DNA of 64,000 nt from Coprobacter fastidiosus (GCF_030296935.1 NZ_AP028032.1:124001-188000); one strand, 5' to 3'. Positions 1-9,328 are shown, counted from the first letter of the stretch. Translations and numbers: made by a program. The notes: generated from the sequence alone by a model not told the origin.

Positions 1-1157
1 GCACCGCTGGTATATATATATGGTTGGCCGTCATCATCGACAAACACGCACGGGTCAATGGTTGAGGGAATACCTTCTATAAATCCTTTGACTTTGAAAT
101 CGGCTGCCGGGTCTTTACTGGTCGCTACAAAGATACGCCAGATATCTTGCCCTGTTCCGTTCTCTTTTTTCTGTATTTTATGAGGAAAGTAAAAATAATA
201 TGTTTTGTCTTTGGGGTTGTAAGCACAATCGGGCGCCCACATAAAACCATCGATACCTATTCCGGTTTGTTTTTTTACGTCATCGGAGTTCAATATTTCA
301 CCATGATCGGTCCATGTTTTCAGATCATCGGTAGAGAATATATGATAACGGTCCATGTGATCACATCCTTGAGATGGTTCCATATCATGTGAAGCATATA
401 CATATAACCGTTCTTTTCCGTTGATTTTCCATACATGAGCAGACGGGTCGGCTGTGTAGAGATTTCCTACGAACGGGCTATTATGCATCTGTGAAGGCAA
501 ATTGACAAATAACGGATTTCGCTCTTGTCGGGTTATTATCGGGTATTTATAGTCAAATCCTCCCGGTTTTGTATTATTCCCGATCAAATCTCCTGTACGA
601 GTAAACGTAAATTTGTCAATATTCATGCCGCCGTAAGTGTACCATTTGAGAATATGTTTCCCTTTCTTTATACGTATCCCGTCTGTTTTTACGGAACAGG
701 AAAGATTATTCCAGTTATCGTCCGGAGCATTTTGAAGTTTACATACGGGTTCTCCATCCAATTCGAAAAAGAATCTTCCGTTTCCGCTTCCCGATACGCA
801 GAATGTCTCGATTGTATAAACACCGTCTTGCATGACATTCACGGTATAGTTAGTCCAGTCTCCCGAACTTGTATGTCCGATAAATGTTTTTTGTCCGTTT
901 TTGTTTAGAGATACGCCTTTATCTTCCCTGTATTGTTTGTTATTTCCGTCTTTCCCGTTTTTAAATTTGTAGGCAATGTCAGAACCTCCGTTGTCATAAT
1001 CTTCTGCTTCTATAGTTCCTGGTATTTCGAGTTTTTTAAACGGAGTTCCTTTATAATTCTTTATCTCTTCTGCGGCAGAAGTTTTTGTCGTTATGGCACA
1101 TATTGCCATAATGATCATTAGACTGAAGGTCTTTCTTTTAGTAATAAGTCGTCTCAT
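1..1157 (-). CDS. Secreted glycoside hydrolase family 43 enzyme with N-terminal CBM6-like module (partial, 3' end off window)
   Basis: The minus-strand frame is open from ATG at 1157 to the window edge, giving about 385 residues without a stop. Residues 1-29 form a signal peptide (basic MRRLITKRK, then a hydrophobic stretch ending near TSAAEE). Residues about 40-165 look like a CBM6-type carbohydrate-binding beta-sandwich (GTIEAEDYDNGG, then SSGDWTNYTVNV). From about residue 215 a five-bladed GH43 fold begins: ADPSAHVW holds the likely general base D237, APDCAYN follows, and IDPCVFVDDDGQPYIY holds D368, the expected pKa-modulating Asp. The acid Glu would lie beyond the edge. Such enzymes cleave arabinose- or xylose-containing plant polysaccharides in the periplasm or at the surface; the exact substrate cannot be read from this part. 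No SusCD pair is visible inside the window. Confidence 0.88.
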   Translation of the reverse strand, partial: MRRLITKRKTFSLMIIMAICAITTKTSAAEEIKNYKGTPFKKLEIPGTIEAEDYDNGGSDIAYKFKNGKDGNNKQYREDKGVSLNKNGQKTFIGHTSSGDWTNYTVNVMQDGVYTIETFCVSGSGNGRFFFELDGEPVCKLQNAPDDNWNNLSCSVKTDGIRIKKGKHILKWYTYGGMNIDKFTFTRTGDLIGNNTKPGGFDYKYPIITRQERNPLFVNLPSQMHNSPFVGNLYTADPSAHVWKINGKERLYVYASHDMEPSQGCDHMDRYHIFSTDDLKTWTDHGEILNSDDVKKQTGIGIDGFMWAPDCAYNPKDKTYYFYFPHKIQKKENGTGQDIWRIFVATSKDPAADFKVKGFIEGIPSTIDPCVFVDDDGQPYIYTSG

Positions 1158-1182
1158 GTTTTTATATATTTAAGTTATAGCG

Positions 1183-1228
1183 CAAAAATAAGCGGGGAGG
1201 CTTTATCGGTTACTTAAGTTTTACTTAA
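1183..1228 (-). promoter_or_regulatory. Promoter of the GH43 gene with an upstream direct repeat
   Basis: On the minus strand TATTTTTG (1183-1190) fits the Bacteroides -7 consensus TAnnTTTG and would give a leader of about 20 nt before ATG 1157. Just upstream, the octamer ttacttaa occurs twice (1210-1217 and 1221-1228), spaced 11 bp start to start, about one helical turn, which suits an activator site. No regulator is identified. Confidence 0.5.
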
Positions 1229-1321
1229 ATGGCAATTAAAAAACGGCTTAATACGGAGTTGTTGCTGAAATTTGTGAGGTAGACGAAACTTTTTTCAGCG
1301 GTTGGGGAATTGTGCTTGAAT

Positions 1322-1379
1322 ATAAAAATCGGTGCAGCCCAGAATATCATATGTTGAAATAGACTACACCGATTTTTAT
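1322..1379 (-). terminator. Terminator after the nitroreductase gene
   Basis: Perfect 13-bp inverted repeat (1322-1334 with 1367-1379, core aaatcggtg/caccgattt) flanked by A and T runs, starting 11 nt after the stop of the minus-strand gene. The loop is 32 nt, so it is not ideal. Confidence 0.55.
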
Positions 1380-1390
1380 GAAATGATTAT

Positions 1391-1978
1391 TTATTTAAAA
1401 TAACCTACCGGATGATTTAAAAAAGGAGTCTGATCTCCCGTAAGTTTCAATGCCTTTTTTAATGCTGCTTTATCCATACTTCCGCGTGGAACGGTTGCCA
1501 TACCTGTTCCTGCACAAAATAGCGATATATTTTGAGATACTATTCCGGCATCCATTGCTCCCCAGTCGCTGCTTGTATCAGATACTAAAATGAGACATAC
1601 CGGTGCTTTTAAAGGTCTTACATCTCCGGAGCTGACGGGTTCGAGTGTATTCTTTTGGGGATTATATAAGTAGCTTCCGTCTGCTGTACAAACATATACT
1701 TTTATATCTTGTTTGTTCATTGCCGATGGAGCCGTTCTTTTCCCCGATTCAGGGCGGTTGATACCGTTTGCCGCCCAGCAAAGATCTGAAAGATCTTTAA
1801 GACTTAGCTCTTTTGTAGAGAACTCCCGGGTAGATTTTCTGTTTTTTAGTGCTGTCATTACGGCATCTCCTCGTTGCGTGTCCGGGTCATTCAGTTGTAT
1901 TGTTTTTAGTTCTTTAGCTTGAGCGCATCCGCAAGCTATGATTCCGCAAACCGTGATAGATAATAATAGATTTTTCAT
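1391..1978 (-). CDS. Exported nitroreductase-family protein (SagB/ThcOx-like)
   Basis: 195 residues. An N-terminal signal segment (hydrophobic SITVCGIIACGCAQA) suggests export and possibly lipidation at a Cys near residue 16-18. The mature part has the nitroreductase fold pattern: a basic RKSTREFS motif that typically contacts FMN phosphate (near residues 46-53), LSDLCWAANGIN, RTAPSAMNKQ, and a C-terminal HPVGYFK where typical members have a GYP-like segment. Bacteroidales often carry such exported, small nitroreductase homologues; the electron donor and substrate are unknown. It follows the aldo/keto reductase gene by 12 nt and is probably co-transcribed with it, ending at the terminator at 1322-1379. 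Confidence 0.82.
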   Translation of the reverse strand: MKNLLLSITVCGIIACGCAQAKELKTIQLNDPDTQRGDAVMTALKNRKSTREFSTKELSLKDLSDLCWAANGINRPESGKRTAPSAMNKQDIKVYVCTADGSYLYNPQKNTLEPVSSGDVRPLKAPVCLILVSDTSSDWGAMDAGIVSQNISLFCAGTGMATVPRGSMDKAALKKALKLTGDQTPFLNHPVGYFK

Positions 1979-1990
1979 TGTGAAGTGTTT

Positions 1991-2974
1991 TTAAAGAAAT
2001 TCTAATTGTTTATTTATGAATAAAATTTCGTCATTTGATAAATGCACGTCGGCGGCTCGGGCATTGGAGATTGCCTGTTCTTTGTTACGAGCTCCGGCTA
2101 AAGCAATGGTAATGCCCGGGTGATCGATTGTCCAGCGTAGTACAAGTTGAGAAAGGGTAATGCCTTTTTCATCGGCAATCGGTTTTATTTTCGCTAAAAA
2201 AGCGTTGGTTCTGATAATACTGTCATCTGTGAAATACGGATTGGTTTTTCGGTGGTCTCCTTTTTTAAAGTTTTGTCCCGGTGTCATTTTTCCTGTCAAT
2301 AATCCTCGTTCCATAGGACTATAAGCAATTACCGATTTTTCATTTCGGATGCAGAATGGAATGATTTTGTCTTCACTTCCTCGATTTACCATGCTGAAAG
2401 GAATTTGGTCAGATATTATATTTACTGCCTTATCAGCTTCCTCAATCTGTTCAGGTGTGTAGTTGCATACTCCGGCATATCGGATTTTCCCTTGTTCGAT
2501 AAGGCGGGCTACTGCTTCGAATGTTTCCGATATAGGGGTCGTTATATCGGCCCAATGTATTTGATAGAGATCTATATAGTCGGTTTTTAATCGTTTCAGG
2601 CTATTTTCACATTCCTGTATAATACTCTCTTTTCCGGCATATTTATAGATATCGATATCTTTCCCCTGATTATTTTGGCTGTGGACATAGAAATTTCCTT
2701 TATTCAAGTCCCAACGTAACCCGAATTTTGTCAGTATTTGCACTTTGTCGCGGGGAATATCTTGTAATGCTTCTCCGACAATCTCTTCACTTTCTCCTTG
2801 TCCGTATATCGGGGCGGTATCAAAGGAGGTCATACCTTCAGCGTATGCCGCACGCATGGCCTTGATTGCTTCATGCCGGTCTGTTTGTCCCCACATCCAA
2901 CCCCCTGCAGCCCATGCGCCGAAAGCGATAGCCGATAAAGTAAGCTCTGAATGTTGCAGTTGTCTGTATTCCAT
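1991..2974 (-). CDS. Aldo/keto reductase
   Basis: 327 residues from ATG 2974. The open frame extends further to 3124, but family alignment begins at MEYRQLQHSE and a -7 box at 3013-3020 places the transcription start inside that extension, so the shorter start is chosen. The catalytic tetrad of the AKR family is complete: D52 and Y57 in FDTAPIYG, K83 in LTKFG and H140 in YQIHW. The C-terminal third holds the NADPH-binding pattern (AYSPMERGLLTGK, ALAGARN). It most resembles AKR11/YghZ-like cytosolic reductases acting on aldehydes or keto sugars; the substrate is not predictable. It is probably first gene of a two-gene unit with the nitroreductase. Confidence 0.9.
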   Translation of the reverse strand: MEYRQLQHSELTLSAIAFGAWAAGGWMWGQTDRHEAIKAMRAAYAEGMTSFDTAPIYGQGESEEIVGEALQDIPRDKVQILTKFGLRWDLNKGNFYVHSQNNQGKDIDIYKYAGKESIIQECENSLKRLKTDYIDLYQIHWADITTPISETFEAVARLIEQGKIRYAGVCNYTPEQIEEADKAVNIISDQIPFSMVNRGSEDKIIPFCIRNEKSVIAYSPMERGLLTGKMTPGQNFKKGDHRKTNPYFTDDSIIRTNAFLAKIKPIADEKGITLSQLVLRWTIDHPGITIALAGARNKEQAISNARAADVHLSNDEILFINKQLEFL

Positions 2975-3012
2975 AATATATCTGATTTTATAAATGTATG
3001 ATATATTAATAA

Positions 3013-3020
3013 CAAAATTA
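3013..3020 (-). promoter_or_regulatory. -7 box of the aldo/keto reductase promoter
   Basis: TAATTTTG on the minus strand matches TAnnTTTG. The predicted start of transcription near 3009 leaves a leader of about 35 nt and rules out the longer frame starting at 3124. No clear -33 element was found. Confidence 0.5.
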
Positions 3021-3190
3021 AAAGAAGTAAGATTGTTCCCGATATTATTTATTGAATAAAATAGTGTGGTTTTACATAATTTATGATTTGAAAGCAAGGT
3101 GTAATCTTCTGAAACAGAAAACAAACATTCTTGTAATATGCAGGAAATATAACGGTTGTTCTTTTGTTAAACGAAAATTAAAATTATTCT

Positions 3191-3970
3191 ATGGCAAGAA
3201 CAAAAGTCTCTACGGTGATTCTGTCGGATGTACATATCGGGTCAGAGCATTCAAAAGTGAAAGAGTTGACTTCTTTCCTGAAAAATATCGATTGTGATAA
3301 GCTTATTTTGAATGGAGATATTCTGGATGGGTGGAAGTTGCAGCGAAATCCCTTCGGACGCTGGAAACGTTCTTATACGGAACTTATAAAAGTTATTATG
3401 AAAATGATGGAAAAACACGGAACGAAAGTTATTTATGTTCGTGGAAATCATGATGACTTTTTAGATAAGATACTGCCTTTGTCGCTTCCATCCGTTTCAT
3501 TGGTAAAGGATTATGTACATATATCTCACGGAAAACGTTATTATGTAACGCATGGAGATGTTTTCGATAATATCAGTACACATTTGGTCTGGCTGGCTAA
3601 ACTTGGAGATTATGGCTATTCAGCTCTCTTGTGGATAAATAGGATATTGAATAATTATCGACGGAAACAGGGAAAACCTTATTACTCTTTTTCACAGTCT
3701 GTCAAACACAAGGTAAAATCTGCCGTATCTTATATTTCAGATTTCGAAAAGGAACTGACAGCACTTGCAGCAGCCCGTCATTTCGACGGAATTATTTGCG
3801 GACATATTCATCAGCCGGCAAATACATGGTATGGAAATATTCATTATCTCAATTCAGGTGACTGGGTAGAGTCTCTTAGCGCTTTGATCGAGCATGTAGA
3901 TGGTACGTGGGAGATATATCATTATGAAGAGTGTTTATTTGAAAATGAAGTGTCCGAAAGAACCGCTTGA
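3191..3970 (+). CDS. LpxH-like UDP-2,3-diacylglucosamine diphosphatase family metallophosphoesterase
   Basis: 259 residues. The five calcineurin-type metal motifs are present in order: SDVH (D13, H15), GDILDGW (D42), GNHDD (N85, H86), THGD (H120, D122) and GHIH near residue 200. This set and the length match the COG2908 family, whose best known member LpxH hydrolyses UDP-2,3-diacylglucosamine to lipid X in lipid A synthesis. Bacteroidetes often have several paralogues, so the true substrate here may differ. The gene lies 50 nt upstream of a glycosyltransferase in the same direction, which suggests a linked role in a glycolipid or surface-glycan step; that is inference. Confidence 0.85.
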   Translation: MARTKVSTVILSDVHIGSEHSKVKELTSFLKNIDCDKLILNGDILDGWKLQRNPFGRWKRSYTELIKVIMKMMEKHGTKVIYVRGNHDDFLDKILPLSLPSVSLVKDYVHISHGKRYYVTHGDVFDNISTHLVWLAKLGDYGYSALLWINRILNNYRRKQGKPYYSFSQSVKHKVKSAVSYISDFEKELTALAAARHFDGIICGHIHQPANTWYGNIHYLNSGDWVESLSALIEHVDGTWEIYHYEECLFENEVSERTA

Positions 3971-4020
3971 TAAATTGTTCGTTATTTGTTTTTGTTTTAT
4001 GGGTTATAGTCTAAAAATAT

Positions 4021-5145
4021 ATGAAGTATCTGTTTGTTGTACAAGGTGAAGGTCGGGGGCATTTTACTCAGGCGCTGGTAATGCAGGAGCGAATACGGAT
4101 GAGGGGAGATGAAATTGCGGCTTTTTTGGTCGGGAAAAGCTCTGCAAGACAGTTACCCGATTATTTCCTAAATCAGGCAACAGCACCGGTTATTCAATTC
4201 GAGAGTCCTAATTTTTTACCGGCAGCGCAAAATAAGCGTCCCGGGCTATGGAAAAGCGTATTTTATAATTTGTTGAAGTTACCTGTTTTTATTTCGAATA
4301 TGAATTTTATTCGGAAACAGATAAAACTATATGAGCCGGACATCGTGCTTAATTTTTATGAGTTGTTGACCGGATTGACTTATTTATTTATGCCTCCTTC
4401 GATTCCAATGGTTTGTATCGGACACCAATATATGTTTCTACATCGAAAATTCCGTTTCCCGAAAAAGTCTCCTGTCGAACTTTTCTTTTTGAAATTTTTC
4501 ACTCGGCTTACTAGTATGGGAGCTGATCGAAGGTTGGCTTTGTCTTTTTATCCCATGGGAGATGATATTTCTCGTCACATTGTTGTCGTCCCTCCGTTGT
4601 TACGTTCCGAAGTCACCCGTTTAGAGCCTGTTAAAGGCGATTATATATTGGGTTATATGTTGAATAGTGGCTATCTTTCCGAAATAAGCAAATGGCATGA
4701 ACATAATCCTGAAGAGACATTGCATTTTTTCTGGGATAAAAAAGATGCAGCCGAAAGGCTGGACATATCTTCTACATTTTCTCTGTTTCGAATTAATGAC
4801 AAGTCTTTTCTGAAACAAATGGCAGGTTGCAAAGCTTATTCTACCACAGCCGGATTTGAATCGGTATGCGAAGCACTTTATTTGCAGAAACCTGTGTTAA
4901 TGGTACCTGCACATATAGAACAGGAATGCAATGCTTTTGACGCTTTGCGTGCAGGAGCGGGTATCGTATCTGATAATTTCGATTTGAGTGCATTGTTGCA
5001 GTCTATTGCGATTTACAAACCCAATACCCTGTTTCGAAGATGGGTCGCTAATGCTGATACGCTTATTTTCTCTGAATTAAAAGAGGTTTATTTATCTCAT
5101 AAATATCCGGAACGAAAAGGTTTGATTTGGAATTATCATGCTTAA
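4021..5145 (+). CDS. Glycosyltransferase, GT-B/MGT-like family
   Basis: 374 residues. The N-terminus MKYLFVVQGEGRGHFTQAL has the glycine-rich loop and the GH pair seen in MurG-like and UGT-like GT-B transferases. In the C-terminal half, STTAGFESVCEALYLQKPVLMVPA (split by family motif as TTAGFESVCEAL and KPVLMVP) is the usual donor-sugar nucleotide site with its conserved Glu, followed by EQECNAFDAL. A hydrophobic stretch around residues 85-140 suggests a membrane-facing acceptor site. No signal peptide; likely cytosolic and peripheral. The acceptor is unknown, but the adjacent LpxH-like hydrolase hints at lipid-linked sugar chemistry. Confidence 0.78.
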   Translation: MKYLFVVQGEGRGHFTQALVMQERIRMRGDEIAAFLVGKSSARQLPDYFLNQATAPVIQFESPNFLPAAQNKRPGLWKSVFYNLLKLPVFISNMNFIRKQIKLYEPDIVLNFYELLTGLTYLFMPPSIPMVCIGHQYMFLHRKFRFPKKSPVELFFLKFFTRLTSMGADRRLALSFYPMGDDISRHIVVVPPLLRSEVTRLEPVKGDYILGYMLNSGYLSEISKWHEHNPEETLHFFWDKKDAAERLDISSTFSLFRINDKSFLKQMAGCKAYSTTAGFESVCEALYLQKPVLMVPAHIEQECNAFDALRAGAGIVSDNFDLSALLQSIAIYKPNTLFRRWVANADTLIFSELKEVYLSHKYPERKGLIWNYHA

Positions 5146-5231
5146 TTTTTATAATTATCGGCAGCTGTCGAAGATAGTTTGGATATAGAAAAAAAATTGC
5201 TTCAATTCTGTGTAGCTTCGTTCTATTGTAT

Positions 5232-5357
5232 TAAATTTGCACTCAATTTTTGGGGATCATTCTGAGAAATATCCATAAATCTTAAAGATTGTCGAACAAT
5301 TGTTTCAATCTGTCTGTATATTTCTTTAGGATAAAATAATTTATAAGTAGAGAGGAG
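5232..5357 (+). promoter_or_regulatory. Promoter -7 box, long leader and strong Shine-Dalgarno site of the Mur-ligase-like gene
   Basis: TAAATTTG at 5232-5239 matches TAnnTTTG and would give a leader of about 118 nt. The leader ends in agaggag (5351-5357), a clear Shine-Dalgarno site 3 nt before ATG 5361; most genes in this window have none, so it helps to fix the start. Confidence 0.45.
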
Positions 5358-5360
5358 TAC

Positions 5361-6263
5361 ATGAAAAAAGTTCATATTATATCCCTTGGAGACACATATA
5401 TGTTCCGTTTAGCTGTCGCTTTACGTGAAAAAGGATATAGTGTCAGTTGTTCCGGAGCGGATATTATGGGAGCTGAAGCTGATATTTTGAGGGAGAAAGA
5501 TATTCTGTTGGCAGACTTACAGCCGATAAACGATCCTTTTAAGGAAAAGATCGACTTTGTCGTTTCTCCGTTGCAGTCGGTTTCTGATCATCCGGAACTT
5601 ATTCGTGCAAAGGAATCCGGGTTATTGATCCTTTCTGTTCCGGAACTTGTGTTGAGAATGGCAAAAGATAAGATACGTTTGGTTTTTTGTAATCCTCGGC
5701 ATCCGAACAGAATTATGAGTATGGTTCTGAAAGCCTTGCGTAAGCAAAACATGCGTTGCGATTACGTTGCGTTGAATGAGATTCCGGGTCAGGAGAAACA
5801 GATTTCTCTGAGCTATGATGCGCGGATTTCATTATTGGAGGGAGATGCTTTTCTTGAAGAGAAGCCATTGGCTCACCAGCAATATAAACCGCATATATTG
5901 ATCATGTCCGATTTGTTGTGGCATCCGACGAAAACGCATTCGACTTTCGAATCTTATGTCGATTTCTGGAGGGGCATGGTCGCTTCGATCGAGCGGGACG
6001 GGAAATTTATATATAATCAGAATATTCCTTTACTTCAGGATTTGGCAGATACGGTCAGAGAGGATATAACAGCCGTTCCCTATTTACCGCATCCTATTGT
6101 AAGAACAGACGATAATATCGAGTTGGAAACCCGTTATGGACGAGTACCTGTAACATTATTTGATGAAGAATTTTTGGGCGATATCAATGCTGCCCGTTTA
6201 GCTTGTCGTCATTTAGGGGTGAATGATAAAGAGTTTTATGCGATTTTTGAATGTATATTCTGA
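5361..6263 (+). CDS. Degenerate Mur-ligase-like protein (MurC/Mpl family) lacking the P-loop and C-terminal domain
   Basis: 300 residues, about two thirds of a MurC/Mpl ligase. Residues 1-100 follow the MurC/Mpl N-terminal domain: KKVHIISLGD, GYSVSCSGAD (family: GYxVSGSD), then DFVVSPLQSVSDHPEL (family: VVxSSAI..NPEL). Where the ligases have the ATP-binding GTHGKTT, this protein reads CNPRHPNRIMSM, so the glycine and lysine are lost. The middle part (LIMSDLLWHPTKTHSTFESY) still aligns with the central domain, and the end (INAARLACRHLGV) with its last helix; the C-terminal domain is absent. The frame is intact, which argues against a decaying pseudogene. ATP-dependent ligation is unlikely; a binding or scaffolding role in cell-wall metabolism is possible. 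It leads a run with DUF4924, rfbD and prfC. Confidence 0.62.
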   Translation: MKKVHIISLGDTYMFRLAVALREKGYSVSCSGADIMGAEADILREKDILLADLQPINDPFKEKIDFVVSPLQSVSDHPELIRAKESGLLILSVPELVLRMAKDKIRLVFCNPRHPNRIMSMVLKALRKQNMRCDYVALNEIPGQEKQISLSYDARISLLEGDAFLEEKPLAHQQYKPHILIMSDLLWHPTKTHSTFESYVDFWRGMVASIERDGKFIYNQNIPLLQDLADTVREDITAVPYLPHPIVRTDDNIELETRYGRVPVTLFDEEFLGDINAARLACRHLGVNDKEFYAIFECIF

Positions 6264-6312
6264 AATTGTTAAAAATAAATTGTTTATTTGTTCTCCGGAT
6301 AAATTTTGAAAT

Positions 6313-6855
6313 ATGATTATAGCCAGCCAAAAAAGGAAAGAAAATATCGCTGAGTATTTGCTCTATATGTGGCAGATCGAAGATATTATCCGGGCATATA
6401 AGCTGGATATCGATACTATCGATGAACAGATTGTCTCGAAATATAATGTTCCGGATGATAAAAAGAAAGAAATTCGGGAGTGGTATGAGAGCCTTATCGA
6501 TATGATGAGACGTGAAGGTGTGGTGGAAAGCGGACATCTTCAGTTGAATAAAAATGTTATTATCGATCTTACCGATTTGCATCTGGCTTTATTGAAGTCA
6601 CCGAAAGAACCGTTTTATGGGGCGACATTTTTCAAAACGCTCCCTTATATTGTTGAGTTGAGGGCAAAAACAGGAGACGAACCGGTTGGTGAAATAGAGA
6701 CTTGTTTTAATGCGCTTTATGGAATCTTAATGCTTCGGTTACAGAAAAAGGAGATTTCTGAACAGACACAGGCTGCAATGAAACAAATATCGACTTTTTT
6801 AGCATTATTGTCTGAAAAATATAAACAAGAAAAAGCCGGAGATCTGGAATTATAA
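6313..6855 (+). CDS. DUF4924 family protein
   Basis: 180 residues, predicted soluble and mostly alpha-helical, with a charged N-terminus (MIIASQKRKENIAEYLL) followed by MWQIEDIIRAYKLD, characteristic of the Bacteroidales family DUF4924. No catalytic motif, signal peptide or membrane segment is visible. Function unknown. It sits 49 nt after the Mur-ligase-like gene and 21 nt before rfbD, and this arrangement next to rfbD and prfC recurs, as far as I recall, in other Bacteroidales. Confidence 0.78.
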   Translation: MIIASQKRKENIAEYLLYMWQIEDIIRAYKLDIDTIDEQIVSKYNVPDDKKKEIREWYESLIDMMRREGVVESGHLQLNKNVIIDLTDLHLALLKSPKEPFYGATFFKTLPYIVELRAKTGDEPVGEIETCFNALYGILMLRLQKKEISEQTQAAMKQISTFLALLSEKYKQEKAGDLEL

Positions 6856-6876
6856 AATTTTAAAAAAAAACATCGC

Positions 6877-7737
6877 ATGGCAAAAATTTTAGTAACCGGT
6901 GCTAACGGTCAGTTGGGTAATGAAATGCGCTGTCTGGCGGAAGAAGATAAAAAAAATACTTTTCTGTTTACGGATATACAAGATATGGATATTACCGATT
7001 TGGAAGCCGTAATGAAGTATGTTGCAGGTCACGGTATCGAGGTTATTGTCAATTGTGCAGCTTATACTGCGGTCGATAAAGCAGAGGATAATGAGGATAC
7101 TTGTCGAAAGATTAATGCTTTGGCTGTAGCGAATCTTGCAAAAGCAGCTACAATGAATCGAGCTAAAGTCATTCATATTTCTACAGACTATGTATATAGC
7201 GGAGTCCATTATAAACCGTATTCGGAGGGTGACGAAACAGCGCCATGCTCGGTATATGGAGTTACGAAGCTTGAAGGCGAGCGGTTATTGTTCGATAATT
7301 GTTCCGATGCCGTTGTATTGCGGACCTCTTGGCTATATTCGGCTTACGGCAATAATTTTGTGAAAACGATGATTCGACTTGGAAAAGAGCGGGAGAAATT
7401 AAGTGTCGTATTTGACCAAATCGGTACACCTACTTATGCAGGAGATTTGGCAAAGGCGATAATGATTATTATCGATAATAAGACGTTTATTCCCGGTATC
7501 TATAACTTTTCGAATGAAGGAGTGTGTAGCTGGTATGATTTTACTAAAGCAATACACCGTATTGCCGGAATTAGGACTTGCGAAGTGCTACCGATAGAAG
7601 GAAGCGAATATCCGGCAAAAGCGACGCGACCTTTTTATAGCGTGATGAATAAGAAAAAAATAAAAGAGACATATTCGGTTTCCATACCATATTGGGAAAA
7701 CAGTCTTGTAAAGTGTATTAATTTATTAATGAAATAA
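6877..7737 (+). CDS. rfbD: dTDP-4-dehydrorhamnose reductase
   Basis: 286 residues, the usual length. It reduces dTDP-4-keto-L-rhamnose to dTDP-L-rhamnose with NAD(P)H, the last step of rhamnose donor synthesis. An N-terminal Rossmann motif ([12 protein letters not shown], residues 5-16) is followed by the SDR catalytic set: [21 protein letters not shown], and YGVTKLEGE with the catalytic Tyr and Lys. The C-terminal half has the RmlD substrate segment ([25 protein letters not shown]). The partner genes rfbABC are not in this window; isolated rfbD beside prfC is a housekeeping arrangement, not part of a glycan locus. Confidence 0.93.
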   Translation: MAKILVTGANGQLGNEMRCLAEEDKKNTFLFTDIQDMDITDLEAVMKYVAGHGIEVIVNCAAYTAVDKAEDNEDTCRKINALAVANLAKAATMNRAKVIHISTDYVYSGVHYKPYSEGDETAPCSVYGVTKLEGERLLFDNCSDAVVLRTSWLYSAYGNNFVKTMIRLGKEREKLSVVFDQIGTPTYAGDLAKAIMIIIDNKTFIPGIYNFSNEGVCSWYDFTKAIHRIAGIRTCEVLPIEGSEYPAKATRPFYSVMNKKKIKETYSVSIPYWENSLVKCINLLMK

Positions 7738-7747
7738 TTATTGTAAA

Positions 7748-9328
7748 GTGGCTACGATAACCGAAGAGATACAAAAAAGAAGAACATTTGCTATTATCAG
7801 TCATCCGGATGCCGGGAAAACTACATTGACCGAGAAACTGCTGTTATTTGGGGGGGCGATTCATGTGGCCGGTGCTGTGAAATCGAATAAGATCAAGAAA
7901 ACGGCGACTTCAGACTGGATGGAGATAGAAAAGCAGAGAGGAATTTCGGTTGCGACCTCGGTGATGGGGTTTAATTACGGAGATTATAAAATAAACATTT
8001 TGGATACCCCCGGTCATCAAGACTTTGCAGAAGATACTTATCGCACATTGACAGCTGTGGATAGTGTGATTATTGTTGTAGACGCTGCAAAAGGAGTTGA
8101 GATGCAGACTCGTAAACTGATGGAAGTGTGTCGCATGCGTAATACTCCTGTAATTGTGTTTGTAAATAAATTGGATAGGGAAGGACAAGATCCTTTCGAT
8201 TTGCTTGACGAGCTGGAGTCGGAACTTAAAATAGGTGTGCGTCCGTTAAGCTGGCCTATCAATATGGGGCAGCGGTTTAAAGGAGTGTATAATATATATG
8301 AGGAAGGATTGAATCTTTACACTCCGAGTAAGCAGGTAGTCACCGAATCGGTAGAATTTAAAGATATTAATAATCCTGAGTTGGAAAAATATATCGGTTC
8401 AGAAGATGCCTCCAAACTTAGAGCTGATTTGGAACTGATAGAAGGAGTATATCCTGAATTTGATGTTTCCGATTATTTAAAAGGTAATATAGCACCCGTA
8501 TTCTTTGGATCGGCACTAAACAATTTCGGAGTAAAAGAACTGTTGGATTGTTTTGTGAAAATAGCGCCATCTCCCAGACCGGTACAAGCTGTAGAACGTG
8601 TCGTTTGCCCTGAAGAGGCTAATTTTTCGGGGTTTGTTTTTAAGATACATGCAAATATGGACCCCAACCACCGGAGTTGTATTGCCTTTGTGAAAGTCTG
8701 TTCTGGAAAATTTGAACGGAATGCAAACTATAAACATGTGAGAAATGGTAAATTTATGAAGTTCTCCAGTCCGACAGCTTTTATGGCACAACGGAAATCT
8801 ACGGTCGATGAGGCTTATCCCGGGGATATTGTCGGGTTGCCGGATACCGGTAACTTTAAAATCGGAGATACTTTAACGGCAGGAGAGGAGTTGCATTTTA
8901 GAGGATTGCCGAGTTTCTCTCCTGAAATGTTCAAGTATATAGAAAATACTGACCCGATGAAAACAAAACAGCTGAATAAAGGAATAGACCAATTGATGGA
9001 TGAGGGTGTTGCTCAGTTATTTGTCAATCAGTTTAACGGGCGGAAAATTATCGGGACGGTAGGACAATTGCAGTTTGAAGTGATTCAATATCGTTTGCTG
9101 CATGAATATGGAGCGCAATGTAAATGGGAACCTATCAGCCTTTATAAAGCTTGCTGGATAGAGAGTGATGATGCCGAGGCTTTGGAGAATTTCAAAAAAC
9201 GGAAATATCAGTTTATGGCAAAAGATAAAGAAGACCGGGATGTATTTCTTGCAGATTCCAATTATGTATTGCAAATGGCACAGACAGATTTTCCGAAAAT
9301 AAAGTTCCATTTTACCAGTGAATTTTAA
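7748..9328 (+). CDS. prfC: Peptide chain release factor 3
   Basis: 526 residues, matching RF3. It is a GTPase that recycles release factors 1 and 2 from the ribosome after termination. G1 is SHPDAGKTT (near residue 18), G3 is DTPGHQDF with the catalytic histidine, and G4 is NKLD, all intact. The start codon is GTG at 7748; no in-frame ATG lies close upstream and the protein aligns from MATITEEI. It begins 10 nt after rfbD and ends just before a strong terminator (9349-9399), so it closes the operon. Confidence 0.96.
   Translation: MATITEEIQKRRTFAIISHPDAGKTTLTEKLLLFGGAIHVAGAVKSNKIKKTATSDWMEIEKQRGISVATSVMGFNYGDYKINILDTPGHQDFAEDTYRTLTAVDSVIIVVDAAKGVEMQTRKLMEVCRMRNTPVIVFVNKLDREGQDPFDLLDELESELKIGVRPLSWPINMGQRFKGVYNIYEEGLNLYTPSKQVVTESVEFKDINNPELEKYIGSEDASKLRADLELIEGVYPEFDVSDYLKGNIAPVFFGSALNNFGVKELLDCFVKIAPSPRPVQAVERVVCPEEANFSGFVFKIHANMDPNHRSCIAFVKVCSGKFERNANYKHVRNGKFMKFSSPTAFMAQRKSTVDEAYPGDIVGLPDTGNFKIGDTLTAGEELHFRGLPSFSPEMFKYIENTDPMKTKQLNKGIDQLMDEGVAQLFVNQFNGRKIIGTVGQLQFEVIQYRLLHEYGAQCKWEPISLYKACWIESDDAEALENFKKRKYQFMAKDKEDRDVFLADSNYVLQMAQTDFPKIKFHFTSEF

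Noticed and set aside
1-1157. Plus-strand open frames at 147-392, 525-908 and 933-1121
   Set aside because: They are antisense to a continuous GH43 reading frame with signal peptide, CBM6-like and catalytic motifs.
1991-3124. Longer aldo/keto reductase frame starting at 3124
   Set aside because: The first 50 residues have no family homology and a TAnnTTTG promoter at 3013-3020 lies inside the extension; the start at 2974 fits.
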